A stretch of 43,037 nucleotides of DNA. Source: JBKEAJ01 sp047972135 (lineage in GTDB: Bacteria; Bacteroidota; Bacteroidia; Bacteroidales; Prolixibacteraceae). Positions 16,953 to 25,633 of the stretch are shown in pieces. Position 1 is the stretch's first letter. Every line of letters starts with the position of its first letter. Below the pieces are notes generated by a model, which was not told the origin of the DNA, made no database searches, and was given only the letters and a program-made list of their open reading frames with translations. The DNA lies in assembly GCA_047972135.1 (NCBI GenBank), contig JBKEAJ010000144.1, positions 1 through 43,037 on the forward strand, in the 5' to 3' direction. The position numbers and the translations under genes are program-made.

Positions 16953-17095
16953 AGTAAATCTTACGAAATATGGAGATCCAAAGATTGTATAAAAACTTAA
17001 GTTCTACGCAAAGTTAAGCCGACATATCCTTAGTATTTTCCAAATAATTTACTAACTTTAGCGCGGATTATAAATAGTTTAAAACGTAAATACTT

Positions 17096-17878
17096 ATGAA
17101 CAAGAAGAATGTATGTTTCTTATATGTATTTGTAATTTTTGCCATAAGCTCATGTTCCTTAGGCGATAAAAAGCTCTTCAATGGAAAAAACCTTGACGCT
17201 TGGGAGGTGTTCGTCGGAAAACACGTGTATAACAAAGATGCAAATGCCAGTACGCTCAATATTTTCTCGATTGTTAAAGAGGACGGTGCCCCTGCAATAA
17301 GAATATCCGGAGAGGCTAACGCTTCCTTGTGTACAAAGGACAGTTATTCAGATTTTCATTTGCACTTAGAGTTTAAATATGGGGACAAGGTGTATGATAA
17401 GCGCAACAGTGGTTTGCTATACCACTCCTTTGGAGACTTTGGTGTAGGAATAGACACATGGAAGTCGTCCATCGAATTTCAGATGATGGAGGGAAACATG
17501 GGAGCCATGTACTGCATGGGAAATATTACTAGCTCGGTAAACTCTGTATCCACAGATGCCGAGACCTTTACATACGACCCGAATGGCGATGCAATAAAGT
17601 TTGGAGCAGGCTCAGATAATGGTAAGTATTGCAAAGCAATCTCAGGCTACGAGGAAACAAGCGGCGAATGGAACACTATTGATTTATATTGCCTTGACAA
17701 TAAGGCTGTACACGTACTGAATGGCAAGGTTGTGTGTGTCCTTAGTAATATCAGTACGACAAACAAGGAGGATAACAGCTTACAACATGGTCAGATTCAG
17801 CTCCAAAGCGAAGGAGCTGAGCTTTTTATAAGAAAAATAAGTATAGAGGATATTGACGAAATAACAATCAATTATTGA
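17096..17878 (+). CDS. DUF1080 (3-keto-disaccharide hydrolase-like) lipoprotein
   Basis: A 260-residue protein with a lipoprotein signal (CFLYVFVIFAISSC, lipid cysteine about residue 20) and a DUF1080 jelly-roll domain. The family landmarks are KLFNGKNLDAWEVF near the start, the strand pattern DFHLHLEFKYGD, NSGLLYH, and the closing block GQIQLQSEGAELFIRKISI. DUF1080 enzymes act on keto-glycosides made by Gfo/Idh/MocA oxidoreductases in Bacteroides glycan pathways, hydrolysing or eliminating the glycosidic bond; others have different or unknown roles. Two exported Gfo/Idh/MocA proteins are in this window but not next to it, so a shared pathway is only a suggestion. It converges on the sirtuin gene. 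Confidence 0.9.
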   Translation: MNKKNVCFLYVFVIFAISSCSLGDKKLFNGKNLDAWEVFVGKHVYNKDANASTLNIFSIVKEDGAPAIRISGEANASLCTKDSYSDFHLHLEFKYGDKVYDKRNSGLLYHSFGDFGVGIDTWKSSIEFQMMEGNMGAMYCMGNITSSVNSVSTDAETFTYDPNGDAIKFGAGSDNGKYCKAISGYEETSGEWNTIDLYCLDNKAVHVLNGKVVCVLSNISTTNKEDNSLQHGQIQLQSEGAELFIRKISIEDIDEITINY

Positions 17879-17898
17879 TGCCCAACAAATACGCTCAA

Positions 17899-18573
17899 TT
17901 AAAGTAATTCTTTTTCCAAGAGTGCCAATCCTTCAGTGGCTTTCGCTTCAATTATCCGCAGCTTTGCTCTGCTCGATATGTTGGGAAAAGGGTCGATGAA
18001 GATAATATTGCAATCTGCCGGCGCATAATTAAGCAATCCTGCCGCTGGATATACGTTCATGGATGTTCCTACAATGACCAACAACTCTGCCTCTGCTACT
18101 ACTTGCGCAGCTTCCGAAATCATCGGGACTGCCTCGCCAAACCAAACAATATTGGGACGCCAGATACCACCGTCAGGACTTTTAACTCCATATTCCATCG
18201 TGGTATATCCAATGTCTTGAACAATGCTATCGTTCCTATCGCTCTTTATCTTTGTAAGCTCGCCGTGTAAATGCAGAATATCGCTGCTGCCACCACGTTC
18301 GTGAAGATCGTCAACATTCTGTGTGATGACTGTTACTCGATGTTTTGACTCTAAGTTTCCTATTGCTATGTGTCCGGAGTTTGGCTTAACAGAAGCAAGC
18401 TGAGTCCTGCGCTCATTGTAGAAATTTGTTACCAACTGAGGGTCGGCGTACCAACCTTCGATGCTTGCAACTTGTTCAACATCGTAGTTTTCCCACAATC
18501 CATCGGAGTCTCTGAAGGTCTTTAATCCACTTTCCTGACTCATACCTGCTCCTGTTAAAAACACCAATCTCAT
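17899..18573 (-). CDS. Sir2-family NAD-dependent deacylase without zinc cysteines
   Basis: Sirtuins remove acyl groups from lysines using NAD. The ATG at 18573 is chosen; the codon before it is TTG. In the 224-residue protein the NAD motif GAGMSQESG is at 8-16, QNVD at 85-88, and the catalytic histidine H103 lies in HLHGEL. Y52 and R55 in FYNERR match the pair that selects acidic acyl groups in desuccinylases such as SIRT5 and CobB. The region that normally holds the four zinc cysteines (about 105-138) has no cysteine at all. The gene starts 5 bases after galE, so it is the last gene of the dnaB-galE run. Class III type is likely. Confidence 0.92.
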   Translation of the reverse strand: MRLVFLTGAGMSQESGLKTFRDSDGLWENYDVEQVASIEGWYADPQLVTNFYNERRTQLASVKPNSGHIAIGNLESKHRVTVITQNVDDLHERGGSSDILHLHGELTKIKSDRNDSIVQDIGYTTMEYGVKSPDGGIWRPNIVWFGEAVPMISEAAQVVAEAELLVIVGTSMNVYPAAGLLNYAPADCNIIFIDPFPNISSRAKLRIIEAKATEGLALLEKELL

Positions 18574-18578
18574 CAATC

Positions 18579-19601
18579 CTATTTTATATCTCTAAGCTTT
18601 TTCTCCCAATCCCATGCCGACTGCAAAGCATCTGCCAAAGTGCTTTCTGCTTCCCAATTCAGCTCGGCTCGCACCTTTTGGGTATCAGCCCAAACAGCTT
18701 CGGTGTCACCGGAACGTCGTCCTACTATCCTGTAAGGAAGTTTTCTATCCGACACCTTTTCAAATGTTTTAATCACCTCTAACACTGTAGAGCCTTTGCC
18801 TGTACCTATGTTAAATACCTCTACGGGTTTTACATTGTGTTCTTTTATCAACCTATCCAAAGCTACTACATGTGCCTTTGCCAGATCGACTACATGAATA
18901 TAATCCCTTATACACGTCCCGTCTTTAGTGTTATAGTCATTCCCAAAAACACTGAGCTCCTTGCGTACACCAGCCGCAGTCTGCGTCACAAAAGGCACTA
19001 AATTCTGAGGTGTCCCCAAAGGCAGCTCGCCAATGTTGGCAGATGGATGCGCTCCGATAGGATTGAAATACCTAAGCGAGATAGCTCGTAAATCCGGAAG
19101 AGCCCCAATGGTGTCGTTGATAATATCCTCGCATATTTGTTTCGTATTGCCATAGGGCGAGGTCGCCTTTTGTAATGGAGCATTTTCGGTAACAGGGAGT
19201 TTCTCAGGCTGCCCATAAACAGTACACGATGACGAAAATACCATCGACGGCACGTTGTATTTCTCCATTGCCATTAGAAGATTCAACAATGAGTTGATAT
19301 TGTTGTCATAGTACTTCAATGGCTGCTCTACCGACTCGCCAACTGCTTTATGCGCGGCAAAATGGATAATACCTACAATATTATCATACTTCTCAAACAA
19401 CTCAAAAACTTTTTTCCTGTCCACTAAATCAAACTCCTCAAAATCAGGACGTTTCCCTGTAATAGACTCTATTCCGTCTAAAGATTTTTTGTCTGAATTA
19501 GATAGGTTGTCTACAATTAGTGCATCAAAACCTGCATTTTGTAGCTCTACTGTCGTGTGAGACCCGATATATCCCGTCCCACCTGTTACTAATACTCTCA
19601 T
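18579..19601 (-). CDS. galE: UDP-glucose 4-epimerase
   Basis: GalE interconverts UDP-glucose and UDP-galactose with bound NAD, feeding surface polysaccharide synthesis. The 340-residue protein is a short-chain dehydrogenase: GGTGYIG at 7-13 for NAD, S124 in FSSSCTVYG, and the catalytic pair Y150 and K154 in SPYGNTK. Length is typical. It lies 32 bases after the 'AsnB'-like gene and 5 bases before the sirtuin start. No other galactose gene is near. Confidence 0.96.
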   Translation of the reverse strand: MRVLVTGGTGYIGSHTTVELQNAGFDALIVDNLSNSDKKSLDGIESITGKRPDFEEFDLVDRKKVFELFEKYDNIVGIIHFAAHKAVGESVEQPLKYYDNNINSLLNLLMAMEKYNVPSMVFSSSCTVYGQPEKLPVTENAPLQKATSPYGNTKQICEDIINDTIGALPDLRAISLRYFNPIGAHPSANIGELPLGTPQNLVPFVTQTAAGVRKELSVFGNDYNTKDGTCIRDYIHVVDLAKAHVVALDRLIKEHNVKPVEVFNIGTGKGSTVLEVIKTFEKVSDRKLPYRIVGRRSGDTEAVWADTQKVRAELNWEAESTLADALQSAWDWEKKLRDIK

Positions 19602-19633
19602 AAGATATTATATTTTTTATCTATTTATTTGTA

Positions 19634-20905
19634 TCAAGTTTTGCGTTTTTTCTTCTTCGCTGCCGGAAATAGAATATTATTCAATATCAATCGGTATCCC
19701 GGAGAATTAGGATACAGACTCAAGTCGGTGTGCTTATCTCCAACAAAATGTGAATAATCCTCAGGATCGTGTCCTCCATAAAACGAGAAAAATCCTTTTC
19801 CTAAATCACCGTGAAGATAGCGAACTTCTCCCAAATCTTTGTTCTCCCCCATAATAATAATATTCTTTTTAACTAATGATGTTCTGAATGCCGTAGTCTG
19901 ACCCATAAAGCCCTTGATGACGTGTTCGTGGTTCTGACAAAGCATCGTAGGTATCGGATCCCATTTTGCCGAGAACTCAAACAATGTGAAGTAGTCATTC
20001 TTCATCGTTACCTTCCTCGTATCGGTTACATCAATATCCGAAAACTCATATTTCATAGGGTCGAGAACTACCTGAAAGGCTGTGAATGCCAAGGTGTTAT
20101 CATAGTCTAACTTTTTAACATCATCCGTATTTATAGGATCATGATCAAAAGGTGCTGCTATAATATCTAAACCTGTGGCAGCAAGACTGATATCATAGGT
20201 ATCGGTGGCAGCACACATGGCAAACATGAAACCGCCGCCTTCAACGTATTTTTTAATGGTTTGCACAACCGCATTTTTCATCTCAGACACCTTAGCATAA
20301 CCCAAACGCTTTGCCATCGACTCATTGGTAGACACCTCCTGCTGATACCATGGCATATTATTATAACTCCTGTAAAACTTCCCGTACTGACCCGTAAAAT
20401 CCTCATGGTGAAGATGCAACCACTGATACTCAGATAGTTTACCAGTAAGGATATCCTCATCATACACAATGTCGTAAGGAATCTGTGCATAGGTCAGTAC
20501 CAAGGTTACAGCATCGTCCCACGGCTGCTTGTTGGGGGGCGAATATACCGCAATCTTGGGTGCTTTAACCAAGGGTACTGCATCCTGATTGACGTTGGGA
20601 CGTGCTACTTCTGCCAAAATCGCATTTGCCTTAGCGTCAGTTATAGCTTCGTAGGACACTCCTCGCAACTTACATTCCTGCTCTGACGCAGAACTATAAT
20701 CCAGCAAAAAAGTCCCACCCCGATAATTTAACAACCACTTAATCTCGCCTCCCTTATCAATTGCCCAATAGGCAAGACCATAAGCCTTAAGGTGGTCGCG
20801 TTGCTCACTATCCATAGGAATCAACAAGTGTCCTGCTCTGACACTCGTACTAACAAGCAGGAGCATGACCACTACACTTATTCTACTAGTTATCAATCGG
20901 GTCAT
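19634..20905 (-). CDS. Exported protein of the family often labelled 'asparagine synthetase B'
   Basis: A 423-residue protein with an N-terminal signal sequence (RISVVVMLLLVSTSVRA, cleavage about 25). I recognise it as a Bacteroidetes family whose members are annotated as asparagine synthetase B; it starts after the signal with HLLIPMDSEQRDHLKAYG and contains NYRGGTFLLD, PPNKQPWDDAVTLVLTYA and WLHLHHEDFTGQYGK. It has neither the Cys-2 glutaminase nor the SGGxDS ATP site of real AsnB, and a signal peptide argues against a cytoplasmic amidotransferase, so that name is probably wrong. The FAMCAATDT stretch and alternating alpha/beta pattern suggest a glutamine-amidotransferase-like fold. It follows dnaB by 12 bases. 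True role unknown. Confidence 0.85.
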   Translation of the reverse strand: MTRLITSRISVVVMLLLVSTSVRAGHLLIPMDSEQRDHLKAYGLAYWAIDKGGEIKWLLNYRGGTFLLDYSSASEQECKLRGVSYEAITDAKANAILAEVARPNVNQDAVPLVKAPKIAVYSPPNKQPWDDAVTLVLTYAQIPYDIVYDEDILTGKLSEYQWLHLHHEDFTGQYGKFYRSYNNMPWYQQEVSTNESMAKRLGYAKVSEMKNAVVQTIKKYVEGGGFMFAMCAATDTYDISLAATGLDIIAAPFDHDPINTDDVKKLDYDNTLAFTAFQVVLDPMKYEFSDIDVTDTRKVTMKNDYFTLFEFSAKWDPIPTMLCQNHEHVIKGFMGQTTAFRTSLVKKNIIIMGENKDLGEVRYLHGDLGKGFFSFYGGHDPEDYSHFVGDKHTDLSLYPNSPGYRLILNNILFPAAKKKKRKT

Positions 20906-20917
20906 AAATATTCTTTT

Positions 20918-22468
20918 CTAAAAGTCATCTCCCGACAAACCATCCATCGGGTCATATCTGTTATTGTATATATCTCTGTCGCCATCTGCACCCACAGGTA
21001 TATGCTCTGCTAGGTCGCTATTCATGCTAGACTGTACGGTTTGCGGTGCTGACGAGGTTAAGAAATCAGGCAGAGTGCTATCGAAGTCCTGAAACCTCGC
21101 CAAATTCTTGATAAATTGGAGATTTACAGTGCCAATTGCTCCATTCCTATGCTTTGCCAATATTATCTCGGCAACATTCTTCAAGCTATTGCCGTTTTCG
21201 TCCTCATGTATCCCATAATATTCCGGACGATGGATAAACGAAACAATATCCGCGTCCTGCTCAATGGCTCCAGACTCCCGTAGGTCTGACAACTGCGGCT
21301 TCTTCCCTTCCCTACTCTCAACGGAACGATTGAGCTGTGAAAGTGCCAAAATTGGAACATTATGTTCCTTGGCTATCGCCTTCAAGGAACGAGAAATTGT
21401 ACTAACCTCTTGTTCCCTGCTGCCAACCTTCACTCCCGCAGTCATAAGCTGCAAATAATCGATTATCACTACATCTAAACCGTGCTGCTGCTTTAGCCTG
21501 CGGCATTTAGCCCTAAAGTCAAATACCGACAGGGCAGGAGTGTCGTCTATATAGAGCTTTGCATCCTGCAGAACCCTTATCTTTTCATGCAATATATCCC
21601 ACTCCTCCTTGCTCAACTTGCCTGTTTTTATCTTTTCTGACCCTAAGCCCGTCTCGGAAGCTATAAGCCTATTGACCAACTGAAGAGACGACATCTCCAA
21701 AGAAAAAAAACCAACTCGCAGCTTATGCTCAACAACCATATTTCTTGCCATTGACAATACAAAGGCTGTTTTACCCATAGACGGACGTGCCGCTACTATG
21801 ATTAAATCCGTAGGCTGCCAACCCGAAGTAATCTTATCAAGAGCTGCAAAACCCGACGGCGCACCACTCATCCCATCCGGCTTTTGTGAGTTTGCTTCTA
21901 TCTGTGCTGCCGCTTCTTCGAGTACTTGAGAAATAGTTAAGACCTCTCCTTTCATCCTATCTTCTGCTACTTCCAACAGCGAACTCTCTGAAAAGTTTAT
22001 CAAATCTTCAATATCCTCACTATCGTCATAAGCCTTCTCCAAAATCTCTCGGGAAACTCTGATAAGCTCTCTCTGAATATATTTTTGTGCAATAATACGA
22101 GCATGAAACTCTATATGGGCTGCCGAGGCAACAAGACTTGTCAACTTGGTTATGTAAGAGGCTCCTCCTATCTCGTCTATCAAACCCTTATCTTTTAACT
22201 CTTGCGTAACCACCAGCAAATCTATGGGCTGATTGCGCCCTGACAAGGAAACTATAGTCTCAAATATCTTACGGTGCTCATCTTTATAAAAACTGTCTGC
22301 CTTAATAATTCCCCCAACTGACGAATAGGCATCTCGCTCCAACATCAATGCTCCTAAAACTGCCTGCTCTACATCTATGGCCTGAGGAGGAATTTTCCCT
22401 ATTTGTGCATTTAGCTGATCGACTGTTGCGTTTGACTTCTTATTATTGTTTTTCCACCCTTCTGCCAT
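20918..22468 (-). CDS. dnaB: Replicative DNA helicase
   Basis: DnaB unwinds DNA at the replication fork as a hexamer. The 516-residue protein has the N-terminal collar domain starting IPPQAIDVEQAVLGALML, then the RecA-like motor with Walker A ARPSMGKT (227-234), Walker B in VVIIDYLQLM, and the DnaB motif ALSQLNRSVE. The C-terminal tail of about 60 residues is low in conservation. No intein is present. It heads the minus-strand run with the 'AsnB'-like gene, galE and the sirtuin, the next start being 12 bases downstream. Confidence 0.98.
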   Translation of the reverse strand: MAEGWKNNNKKSNATVDQLNAQIGKIPPQAIDVEQAVLGALMLERDAYSSVGGIIKADSFYKDEHRKIFETIVSLSGRNQPIDLLVVTQELKDKGLIDEIGGASYITKLTSLVASAAHIEFHARIIAQKYIQRELIRVSREILEKAYDDSEDIEDLINFSESSLLEVAEDRMKGEVLTISQVLEEAAAQIEANSQKPDGMSGAPSGFAALDKITSGWQPTDLIIVAARPSMGKTAFVLSMARNMVVEHKLRVGFFSLEMSSLQLVNRLIASETGLGSEKIKTGKLSKEEWDILHEKIRVLQDAKLYIDDTPALSVFDFRAKCRRLKQQHGLDVVIIDYLQLMTAGVKVGSREQEVSTISRSLKAIAKEHNVPILALSQLNRSVESREGKKPQLSDLRESGAIEQDADIVSFIHRPEYYGIHEDENGNSLKNVAEIILAKHRNGAIGTVNLQFIKNLARFQDFDSTLPDFLTSSAPQTVQSSMNSDLAEHIPVGADGDRDIYNNRYDPMDGLSGDDF

Positions 22469-22553
22469 TTTATATCATATTTTATCCCCAAAATTACCAT
22501 AATAGATTGGAAAAATGCACCAGAAATCGATTAGCTTATTAACAATCCTGCAT

Positions 22554-23528
22554 TTAATTCCCACTTTCTATTAACATCGTTAGCAAATCCGTGAGCGACA
22601 AGCCCATACACTCCAACTGCTGAGGAACTAGACTTGTTGCCGTCATTCCTGGAGTTACATTTACTTCAAGAAAATAAAGCTGCGAATCTCTCAACATAAA
22701 ATCAACTCTGACTATTCCCTTGCAATGACAAAGCCTATAAACCTCTGCTACAATCCTCTTACATTCTTGCTCTATCTTATCATCTAAAAGCGCAGGTGTT
22801 ATCTCTTGTATCCCCTTATTGTTATACTTGGCATCGTAATCAAAAAGTCCATTCTCGGCAACTATCTCTGTTATAGGCAAAACCGTACTAAGCCCATTCA
22901 CAGACACCATCCCACATGTTAATTCGCGTCCGCCGATAAACTCTTCAACAAGCACCTCGTTGCAATATTTAAACGCATTATCAACAGCATCCTTAAAATC
23001 TGCCTTGCGGTCAACTTTTGACAATCCAAAACTAGAACCTCCCAAGTTGGGCTTAACGATGAGCGGAAAGGTGAAATCTGACAACAAGACCGTAGCATCG
23101 AAATCCTCGCCCTCCAAAATTCTCTTGGCATTAGGAACAACAACACCTTGACTTTTTAAATACTGCGAGCAATAATACTTATTGTAGGTCAATGCAGTTG
23201 ATGTTACTCCTCCCGTGTTGGACGGTATACCAAACCATTCCAGCACTCCTTGGATTACTCCATCCTCACCATACTGTCCATGCACAGTGTTAAATACATA
23301 GTCGAAACCTACTTTCTTGCCATGTAACTCAAAAGTAAAATCATTGGTATGCAATTCAACAGAACAATATTCATTTAAATACAACATCCAATCTGTTCCC
23401 TTAAGTTCAAGAAACCAAACATTATACTTGTTCTTGTCTATTGCATCGTAAATAGTCTTTGCACTCTTGTTTGAGATTGCACTCTCGGCCGATGGTCCTC
23501 CATATAGGACTCCAATATTCTTTTTCAT
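22554..23528 (-). CDS. ddl: D-alanine-D-alanine ligase
   Basis: Ddl joins two D-alanines with ATP for peptidoglycan precursor synthesis. The 324-residue ATP-grasp protein has the N-terminal GVLYGGPSAESAIS loop, the ATP-grasp loop GGSSFGLSKV, and the metal and substrate site EVNVTPGMTATSLVPQQ. The substrate-selecting regions look like standard D-Ala/D-Ala ligases. It lies downstream of rluD in the same direction, but the 185-base spacer with dispersed repeats may separate transcription. Confidence 0.97.
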   Translation of the reverse strand: MKKNIGVLYGGPSAESAISNKSAKTIYDAIDKNKYNVWFLELKGTDWMLYLNEYCSVELHTNDFTFELHGKKVGFDYVFNTVHGQYGEDGVIQGVLEWFGIPSNTGGVTSTALTYNKYYCSQYLKSQGVVVPNAKRILEGEDFDATVLLSDFTFPLIVKPNLGGSSFGLSKVDRKADFKDAVDNAFKYCNEVLVEEFIGGRELTCGMVSVNGLSTVLPITEIVAENGLFDYDAKYNNKGIQEITPALLDDKIEQECKRIVAEVYRLCHCKGIVRVDFMLRDSQLYFLEVNVTPGMTATSLVPQQLECMGLSLTDLLTMLIESGN

Positions 23529-23589
23529 CTGTTTATATTTTATTTTTTAATTGTCAGATGTATCTCGCCAATATAATCATACTTCTGTG

Positions 23590-23691
23590 TGAGACTTGTC
23601 TCATGGCTCGTTTCATGTTTTTATTTTTCATGTTATAGACTGTATGCTTTTGCTGTTTTTAATCATCCTCCTATGTGAGAACCTGTTCTCA
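23590..23691. repeat. Dispersed repeat modules B and D with two GAGAC-type dyads
   Basis: 23590-23616 (TGAGACTTGTCTCATGGCTC and following) matches 33845-33871 with one base inserted there. A dyad TGAGAC-TT-GTCTCA is at 23590-23603 and a longer relative TGAGAAC-CT-GTTCTCA at 23676-23691. Between them, 23656-23677 (AATCATCCTCCTATGTG) matches the reverse strand of 37834-37856, and 23643-23662 matches 9686-9705. The spacer thus holds four shared modules. Confidence 0.75.
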
Positions 23692-23713
23692 GTAATCAGG
23701 GCATACCACTAAA

Positions 23714-24748
23714 TTAATAATCTGACCTACCGGCAATATATGTTCTCCATTTAGATAATACCACCAACATATCATCGGGAAGCTCCGTATCGAAAAACAT
23801 CTCCGCCCCCGAAGACGGATGAACAAAGCCCAATGACTTGGCATGCAATGCTTGACGTGGCAACTCCTTAAAACAATTCGTAATAAACTGCTTATACTTC
23901 GAATACGTCGTTCCTCGCAATATCTTATCTCCACCATACACCACATCGTTAAATATAGGATGACCGAGATGTTTCATATGAACCCGTATCTGATGGGTTC
24001 TCCCTGTTTCCAAAACACATTCTACCATTGTCGTATAAGCAAAACGCTCTAGTACCTTATAGTGTGTAACTGCATGTTTGCCATGTTCGCCCTCTTCATA
24101 AACCATATAAACCTGCCGATTGTTGACGGATCTGCCTATATGACCCTCTACTAGACCAGTATCCTCTTCAAAGTCGCCCCAAACAAGGGCTTGATAAGTC
24201 CTATTTGTAGTTTTATTGAAAAACTGCTTAGACAAATGAAACTTTGCTTCCTCGTTTTTTGCTATCACCAGCAAGCCAGAAGTATCCTTGTCTATACGGT
24301 GGACTAAGCCGGGACGCATATCCTCGCCATTAAACATCGGCAAGTCTGAATATCGGTGTGCCAAAGCATGAATAAGAGTACCCGTGTAATTGCCATGACC
24401 AGGGTGCACTACCATGCCCGGGGCCTTATTGATAACCAAAACATCCTCGTCCTCATAAACTACATTAAGAGCTATGTCCTCAGGTATTATCTCCAACTCT
24501 CGTTTGGGATAGTCCATCATTACAGAAACAACGTCACCTGGTTTAATCTTATAGTTAGATTTTACCGACACTCCTCCGACCCTCACAAGACCTGCATTGC
24601 TCGCAAGCTGAATTCGGTGTCGTGATACTCCAGTGAGCCGATCAACCAAAAACTTGTCAACCCTCAGTGGATTCTGACCAGGATCAGCAACGAAACTATA
24701 ATGCTCGAATAGCCCTTCTTCCTCAATATTATGACCACTATTCAACAA
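23714..24748 (-). CDS. rluD: 23S rRNA pseudouridine synthase, RluD type
   Basis: RluD-type enzymes make pseudouridines in helix 69 of 23S rRNA. The 344-residue protein has an S4 RNA-binding domain (about 27-75, RVDKFLVDRLTGVSRHRIQ) and the catalytic motif HRIDKDTSGLLVIAKN with its catalytic aspartate, plus LETGRTHQIRVHMKHLGHPI. No ATG is available before the S4 domain, and a TTG at 24748 is the likely start; an AGGAGG sits 9 bases upstream, inside the end of the PASTA gene, so the overlapping genes (11 bases) are probably translationally coupled. Confidence 0.94.
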   Translation of the reverse strand: MLNSGHNIEEEGLFEHYSFVADPGQNPLRVDKFLVDRLTGVSRHRIQLASNAGLVRVGGVSVKSNYKIKPGDVVSVMMDYPKRELEIIPEDIALNVVYEDEDVLVINKAPGMVVHPGHGNYTGTLIHALAHRYSDLPMFNGEDMRPGLVHRIDKDTSGLLVIAKNEEAKFHLSKQFFNKTTNRTYQALVWGDFEEDTGLVEGHIGRSVNNRQVYMVYEEGEHGKHAVTHYKVLERFAYTTMVECVLETGRTHQIRVHMKHLGHPIFNDVVYGGDKILRGTTYSKYKQFITNCFKELPRQALHAKSLGFVHPSSGAEMFFDTELPDDMLVVLSKWRTYIAGRSDY

Positions 24749-25580
24749 TTCCCAATACCTCCTGATGTTCTATGTTTCTTAACGAATCTACTGACAGAGT
24801 ATCTACAACTATCAACGAGCTGTCTACTGTAAGATATAAATCTACAAAGGCTCCCTGCTCTACTCGCCCCTTTGGTGTGTATTTCCAAATACGCGCATTT
24901 GCGGTGTCCAACGAACCCACCACGCTAATGTCGTAAATCGTTGCTCCTCGGTTAAGTACAGCTCCGTTCAATGCTGTAATTGCTTCATCTAAAGAAACAC
25001 CAATAAGATTCGGAATTTCTATCATGGTTCCAGCTCCTCCCGAACCAACATAAAGATCTATTCGCGACCCTAATGACAAGGAATCGCCTCTCCTCAACTC
25101 CCTAATGCCAACCTTTTGATTCAAGACTAATTCCTTGTAGGGAGAAGGCACATAAACTACCTCCCCAACAAAAAAACCAGCTCCAGAAATAGATGCTTCT
25201 GCTTGGCGCAAGGATAAATCCGTGACAATAGGAACAGCTTTCTTTACAGGTGCATCCATATTTACTGTTAAATAAATTTTTCGCCCTTTCTTAACCCTTG
25301 CATTAGGCTCGGGAATCTGACGAAGGATCTGCCCTGCTTTATATTCCTCATTATACGAGGAGTCTGAAAGTACCAGCTTTATATCTTTGCATATCGTATC
25401 GCTAGACATACACTCGTCGATGGTGCGCCCAAGCAAATTCGGAACTAAAATAGACTCTCCATGACGTGTGTAAACATTTAAATACTGCATGACCAGATAG
25501 AGCAGAACAATGCTCAACACTCCGGCTATAGCCAGATTTATCAAAAACACCTTACTAAATATAAACCTGAGACCTTTCAT
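24738..25580 (-). CDS. PASTA domain membrane protein
   Basis: A 280-residue protein with one N-terminal membrane segment (about 10-32) and three PASTA repeats on the outer side. The repeats start with V-P-N-L-[LI]-G-x-[TS] signatures: VPNLLGRTIDEC near 42, VTDLSLRQAEASISGAG near 119, and IPNLIGVSLDEA near 191. PASTA domains bind muropeptides or beta-lactams; in Firmicutes and Actinobacteria they belong to Ser/Thr kinases and PBPs, but here there is no kinase or transpeptidase domain. It is clustered with rluD and ddl, an arrangement common in Bacteroidetes, and an envelope role is likely. The C-terminus encodes the rluD ribosome binding site in another frame. Confidence 0.9.
   Translation of the reverse strand: MKGLRFIFSKVFLINLAIAGVLSIVLLYLVMQYLNVYTRHGESILVPNLLGRTIDECMSSDTICKDIKLVLSDSSYNEEYKAGQILRQIPEPNARVKKGRKIYLTVNMDAPVKKAVPIVTDLSLRQAEASISGAGFFVGEVVYVPSPYKELVLNQKVGIRELRRGDSLSLGSRIDLYVGSGGAGTMIEIPNLIGVSLDEAITALNGAVLNRGATIYDISVVGSLDTANARIWKYTPKGRVEQGAFVDLYLTVDSSLIVVDTLSVDSLRNIEHQEVLGIVE
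24758..24763 (-). promoter_or_regulatory. Shine-Dalgarno site deciding the rluD TTG start
   Basis: The minus strand reads AGGAGG, 9 bases before the TTG at 24748. A full Shine-Dalgarno site is uncommon in this window, and it supports the non-ATG start within the upstream PASTA gene. Confidence 0.6.
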
Positions 25581-25633
25581 TATATTCTATAATTAAACCA
25601 CAAAGTAACACAAAAGTTTGAAAAGTTCAAAAA

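Noticed and set aside
23529..23713. CRISPR-like array, because of repeated short palindromes
   Set aside because: Copies differ, are few and irregularly spaced, with no uniform spacers or cas genes.
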